NCBI GenBank assembly: GCA_002299245.1
Contig: DBOI01000159.1
Span: 1-10,306 of the forward strand
Origin: Hydrogenovibrio sp. UBA650
GTDB lineage: Bacteria > Pseudomonadota > Gammaproteobacteria > Thiomicrospirales > Thiomicrospiraceae
Direction of reading: 5' to 3'
DNA length: 10,306 nt
Shown: positions 6,947-10,306 of the stretch, one piece after another
How the letters are laid out: each line of letters begins with the position of its first letter
Position numbering within the stretch: position 1 is the stretch's first letter
The notes under the pieces: model-generated
Database searches by the model: none
Seen by the model: the letters and a program-made list of their open reading frames with translations, nothing else
What the model was told of the DNA's origin: nothing
Translations under genes and position numbers: made by a program

Positions 6947-8692
6947 ATGACTACTGAAACCTCTTTTAAAGATTTAAATCTATCACCCGCTGTCCTGAAA
7001 GCAATTACGGAAATTGGATACGAAACCCCTTCCCCGATTCAGGCTCAAGCAATACCAGCTCTGCTAACCGGAAATGACATACTCGGTATGGCACAGACAG
7101 GAACAGGTAAAACAGCCGCTTTTGCCCTGCCTGCGTTGACCATGGCCAATACCAAGTCAAAGGACCCTCAGGTTTTGGTATTAGCGCCAACTCGTGAACT
7201 TGCTATTCAAGTTTCAGAGGCCTTCCAAAGTTTTGCCCACTTCATGAAAGGTTTTCATGTTCTACCGATTTATGGTGGATCTGATTACGGCACACAGATT
7301 CGAGCACTAAAACGCGGGGTACAGGTCGTAGTAGGAACGCCAGGTCGCGTTATGGATCACATGCGAAAAGGCACACTTAAACTCGACAACCTTAGCTTAT
7401 TGGTGCTTGATGAAGCCGACGAGATGCTGAGAATGGGTTTTATTGACGATGTTGAATGGGTGCTGGAACATACTCCGGACAGTCGTCAAATTGCACTTTT
7501 CTCGGCAACAATGCCCAAGGAAGTTCACCGTATTGCAACCAACTACCTGAACAATCCAACTGAAGTTATTATCAAGCAGAAAACCGCCACAGCAACCACT
7601 ATTGATCAAAAATACCTGATGGTTAGTGGTGGCCATAAACTGGATGCGCTGACTCGAATTCTGGAAAGTGAAAACAATGTAGATGCTTCGATTATTTTTG
7701 TACGCACAAAGACAGCAACCATAGATTTGGCTGAAAAACTTGAAGCTAGGGGTTATGCAGCAGCAGCGCTCAATGGAGACATTGCTCAGAATCAACGCGA
7801 GCGTATTGTCGATCAGTTGAAAAAAAACAAGCTGGATATTCTAGTGGCTACCGATGTTGTGGCCCGCGGTCTAGATGTACCTCGTATTAGCCATGTATTT
7901 AACTACGACATTCCACAGGACAACGAAGCCTATGTTCACCGTATTGGCCGAACTGGTCGTGCTGGGCGTTCGGGTACGGCTATTCTTTTTGTAACACCAC
8001 GTGAACGACGCTTATTGCGTTCAATTGAACGCACAACTAAAAGTCCAATTCCAGAGATGCATTTGCCTTCAACTCAACAGATCAATGACAGCAGAGTTGA
8101 ACGTTTCAAAACCAAAATTGTTGAAGCGACTCACTTGGAAGACATCGCTTTTTATCAAGAGATGATAGAACAGGTGGAAACTGAACAAAATATCCCTGCC
8201 ATTGAAATTGCTGCAGGATTAGCCCGACTGCTTCAAGGAGATGTGCCTTTCTTTATGGCTGACAAGCCTATGCGTGAAAAGCGAAAAGAGCGCCATGCAG
8301 ATGATCGCCAGCCGCGAAAAGGTCGTGAGCGTAAACCTCGTCGCGAACGTTCTGAGTTCCCAGATGAAGGTATGGCAAGATACCGCTTGGAAGTCGGCTC
8401 AACCCACGGTGTTAAACCTGGAAACATTGTCGGTTGTATTGCCAATGAAGCTGGGCTCGACAGTGAGTTCATTCGTCAGCTATCAATCGAAGATAACTAC
8501 AGCATGGTCGATCTACCTGAAGGCATGCCAAAAGAGATTGTCAACGACCTGAAAAAGGCCTGGGTATGTGGACAGCAATTGAAAATATCAATGGTTAAAA
8601 CCCAGGGTGAAGGCAAACGCCGCCTAAAACAACATAAAAAACGCAGTTCCAATAAAGACAAGGGTAAACCACGTCGTATCAAAAATCGTTAA
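6947..8692 (+). CDS. deaD: DEAD-box ATP-dependent RNA helicase DeaD/CsdA
   Basis: This cytosolic RNA helicase unwinds RNA duplexes during large-subunit ribosome assembly, mRNA decay and cold adaptation. The 581-residue protein has the full motif set: Q-motif region (7-37), motif I AQTGTGKT (49-56), PTRELA (81-86), GTPGR (130-134), DEAD (155-158), SAT (186-188), motif V ATDVVARGLDV (301-311) and motif VI HRIGRTGRAGR (331-341). After the helicase core come a helical dimerisation-like segment (about 380-432), a charged linker rich in Arg and Lys (about 442-469), a DbpA-type RNA-binding domain (about 475-550) and a basic tail. This layout separates DeaD/CsdA from RhlB, RhlE and SrmB. E. coli DeaD is slightly longer (about 629) because of a longer tail. 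ATG 6947 has a good AAAGGA at 6935-6940. Probably cold-responsive, judging from the family and the long leader. No intrinsic terminator follows. Confidence 0.96.
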   Translation: MTTETSFKDLNLSPAVLKAITEIGYETPSPIQAQAIPALLTGNDILGMAQTGTGKTAAFALPALTMANTKSKDPQVLVLAPTRELAIQVSEAFQSFAHFMKGFHVLPIYGGSDYGTQIRALKRGVQVVVGTPGRVMDHMRKGTLKLDNLSLLVLDEADEMLRMGFIDDVEWVLEHTPDSRQIALFSATMPKEVHRIATNYLNNPTEVIIKQKTATATTIDQKYLMVSGGHKLDALTRILESENNVDASIIFVRTKTATIDLAEKLEARGYAAAALNGDIAQNQRERIVDQLKKNKLDILVATDVVARGLDVPRISHVFNYDIPQDNEAYVHRIGRTGRAGRSGTAILFVTPRERRLLRSIERTTKSPIPEMHLPSTQQINDSRVERFKTKIVEATHLEDIAFYQEMIEQVETEQNIPAIEIAAGLARLLQGDVPFFMADKPMREKRKERHADDRQPRKGRERKPRRERSEFPDEGMARYRLEVGSTHGVKPGNIVGCIANEAGLDSEFIRQLSIEDNYSMVDLPEGMPKEIVNDLKKAWVCGQQLKISMVKTQGEGKRRLKQHKKRSSNKDKGKPRRIKNR

Positions 8693-8870
8693 TGAGCCAC
8701 AAATAAAAAACCATTGAGTTAATAAACCGTTATAAGTTTCTCACCGAGATACTAATTGGCCCGCTCAGATTGACTTTAATAATGCTACTCTTGGGGTAAA
8801 CTGTTGTTACCATAAGAAAAGCAATTTGAGTTTTTTGCTATTTAGTAATTGATATTTACTATAGTTAATC

Positions 8871-8902
8871 AGCTTCATTGAAGCTGGCCAAAAGACGGGC
8901 CA
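8871..8902 (+). promoter_or_regulatory. Two adjacent hairpins immediately before the MASE1-GGDEF start
   Basis: AGCTTC/GAAGCT (8871-8876 with 8880-8885, three-base loop) is followed directly by TGGCC/GGCCA (8885-8889 with 8898-8902, eight-base loop), ending two bases before ATG 8905. They share base 8885, so they could stack or compete. The second would occupy the place of a ribosome-binding site, and no clear Shine-Dalgarno is visible there. This suggests translational control, though no known riboswitch consensus was recognised. The rest of 8693-8870 shows no gene and no strong terminator or promoter. Confidence 0.45.
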
Positions 8903-8904
8903 AG

Positions 8905-10306
8905 ATGATTGAAAGTTTTGATATCAGAATCAAAAAAGTAATGGTGAATACATTAAATGAGCTGACAGTTTTTTATCACCTAAAGAATTTTAAGCTCTCT
9001 TTGCTGCTTGCGATCCTGTTTTTTTATCAGGCATAATTGGCTTACAAATTCAATCGGCACAGATGGGAGTCTCACCAATCTGGCCTCCATCAGGCGTTGC
9101 ACTGGCTTTTTTTGTTTTATATGGTTTTTCTGTCTGGCCTGGCGTTTTACTGGGCATGATTATGCTGAGTTTCTATGCGCAAGTACCTTCAGGTGTTGCC
9201 TTGATTGCAGGCTTAGCAGCTATCGCAGAATCAGTTATCCCTCTAATTGTAGTTAAAATCTTTGGCTTCAAAAGCCAAATAGATCGATTTCGAGACGCAC
9301 TTTTATTCATTGCTATTGTTACTCTGGGGCCCATAATAAGTTCAGCATCTGGTGCAATGAGTATGTTCGCTTTTTCCGAGAACTTAAGTATCAATTGGAT
9401 TAACATCATGACGCTATGGTGGCTCGGTAACAGTATTGGTATGTTAGTATTTGGTGGCCTGTTGATACTAATAATACAAAACTCAAATTCTCTAAAACCA
9501 AGTTGGCAAAGCCTGGAATTATTCATCATAGTTGTTGCCTCTTTTCTGGTTTCTTATTTAGCGTTTACAACAATAAATGATGTCGTATCCGCTTTAGCAG
9601 TTCACTTATTGATACCTCTGGTTTTTTTTGCCGGCCTGAGAATATCTAGAATTGGTGCGCTGATTCCTGCTTTTGTCGCGCTAACCACTCTTTTGAGCCT
9701 ATCTGATCAAATACCCAATACGATGCTGGAAATGGAGAGTTTGAATATTCTCTATCTGGATCTTGTAGAGGTTTGGTTTATTACACTCGCAGGTTTTTTA
9801 ATGACTGCAGCAATGAATGACCATAAGCTGCATTACAAAACTGCTTGGCTGGCTACCCACGACCCTTTAACAGGCCTTGAGAATCGCACAGCCTTTAATC
9901 AACAGGTTAACCTTATTATTAATGGAAACAGGCGTTCAGATAATGAAGAGATGTTCTTATTCATTGATCTGGATCAAATGAAACAAGTTAATGATGTCGC
10001 TGGACATTTAGCAGGCGATCAACTGTTGGTTATGGTTGCCGAAGTACTAAAAAAATCTGTAAGAGAGTCAGATTTTGTAGCAAGATGGGGAGGCGATGAA
10101 TTTTGCGTTCTGCTGGAGAATTGCTCTCAGAACACCGCCGAAAACATCTCTAGAAAAATATTGAGAGGCCTTGAAAATATTGATTTTGCTATTGAAGACC
10201 CAAGCTTTAAAGTCACTGCAAGTATTGGGATAACCAAGGTTCTTGAAAATGATACTCTAGATTCCTTAATTAACCGGGCTGATAAAGCAGCCTACTTAGT
10301 AAAAAA
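8905..10306 (+). pseudogene. MASE1-GGDEF diguanylate cyclase, frameshifted in a T7 tract and cut by the window end
   Basis: The gene encodes an inner-membrane sensor cyclase that would make c-di-GMP from two GTP. The frame from ATG 8905 gives 43 residues, ending in a hydrophobic LLLAILFF segment, and stops at TAA 9034-9036. The rest of the protein continues in another frame, open from 8994 to the window end. Inserting one T into the seven-T run 9019-9025 joins them into LLLAILFF-LSGIIGLQ, a natural first MASE1 helix. MASE1 follows (VSPIWPPSGVALA, then WPGVLLGM and several more membrane segments to about 9810). The GGDEF domain shows DPLTGLENR, intact DLD metal site, ND, GH and GD, I-site RESD and WGGDEF (10086-10103). 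It ends at the ADKAAYLVK region, probably about ten residues short of the end. About 467 residues are visible. The cause may be a true null allele, phase variation, slippage, or a base-call error. Confidence 0.85.
9019..9025 (+). repeat. Seven-T homopolymer at the frameshift point
   Basis: The T7 run lies in the first membrane segment of the MASE1-GGDEF gene, exactly where the reading frame changes; eight T would restore the frame. Two further long T runs lie in the same gene, T7 at 9107-9113 and T8 at 9622-9629, and both are in frame. Confidence 0.8.

Noticed and set aside
7005..8682. ORFs in other frames within deaD
   Set aside because: All overlap the intact DEAD-box helicase and lack recognisable motifs or convincing start signals.
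8820..8904. A c-di-GMP (GEMM) riboswitch upstream of the cyclase
   Set aside because: Hairpins are present, but the conserved GEMM joining and loop sequences are not recognisable; only generic structure can be claimed.
9016..9027. Programmed -1 ribosomal frameshift site in the MASE1-GGDEF gene
   Set aside because: In the upstream frame the heptamer is G TTT TTT, not a proper X XXY YYZ site; re-pairing in the P site would be poor. Tract-length change or transcriptional slippage is likelier.
9008..9529. 82-codon plus ORF and 118-codon minus ORF
   Set aside because: Both overlap the real MASE1 reading frame, which carries the conserved WPPSG signature; these are shadows.

Overview
The window is ordinary chromosomal DNA from a moderately AT-rich gammaproteobacterium. 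PriA, a DeaD/CsdA-type helicase, a TRAP permease pair and cyclic-di-GMP enzymes together fit a marine or halophilic lineage (Oceanospirillales/Kangiella-like). That placement is an impression from gene content and composition, not a proven assignment. I see no mobile element, CRISPR array, tRNA, rRNA or defence island.

Layout: (1) 79-2349, minus strand: priA, the replication-restart helicase, starting at TTG. (2) 2350-2494: divergent intergenic region. (3) 2495-4419, plus strand: dctQ-dctM, the two membrane subunits of a TRAP transporter with overlapping stop/start; no DctP binding-protein gene lies beside them. (4) 4549-6675, plus: a soluble PAS-PAS-GGDEF-EAL protein whose GGDEF domain is degraded while the EAL domain is intact, so it is probably a c-di-GMP phosphodiesterase. 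A good Shine-Dalgarno and an in-frame ATG just upstream end after two codons at a TAG. (5) 6676-6946: a long leader ahead of deaD with a 14-bp perfect palindrome and several small hairpins. (6) 6947-8692, plus: deaD/csdA, a DEAD-box cold-shock and ribosome-assembly helicase. (7) 8693-8904: intergenic region with two adjacent hairpins just before the next start. (8) 8905-10306, plus: a MASE1-GGDEF membrane diguanylate cyclase. It is interrupted by a one-base frameshift at a run of seven T near its 5' end and runs off the window. Its GGDEF motif, I-site and metal ligands are all intact.

How they fit: a likely c-di-GMP-degrading enzyme and a likely c-di-GMP-making enzyme flank the cold-shock helicase. 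The shared neighbourhood is suggestive only; nothing shows that they are co-transcribed. The most interesting points are the T-tract frameshift in the cyclase (pseudogene, phase-variable switch, slippage site or base-call error) and the broken start region of the phosphodiesterase. Both could set local c-di-GMP output through small sequence changes.
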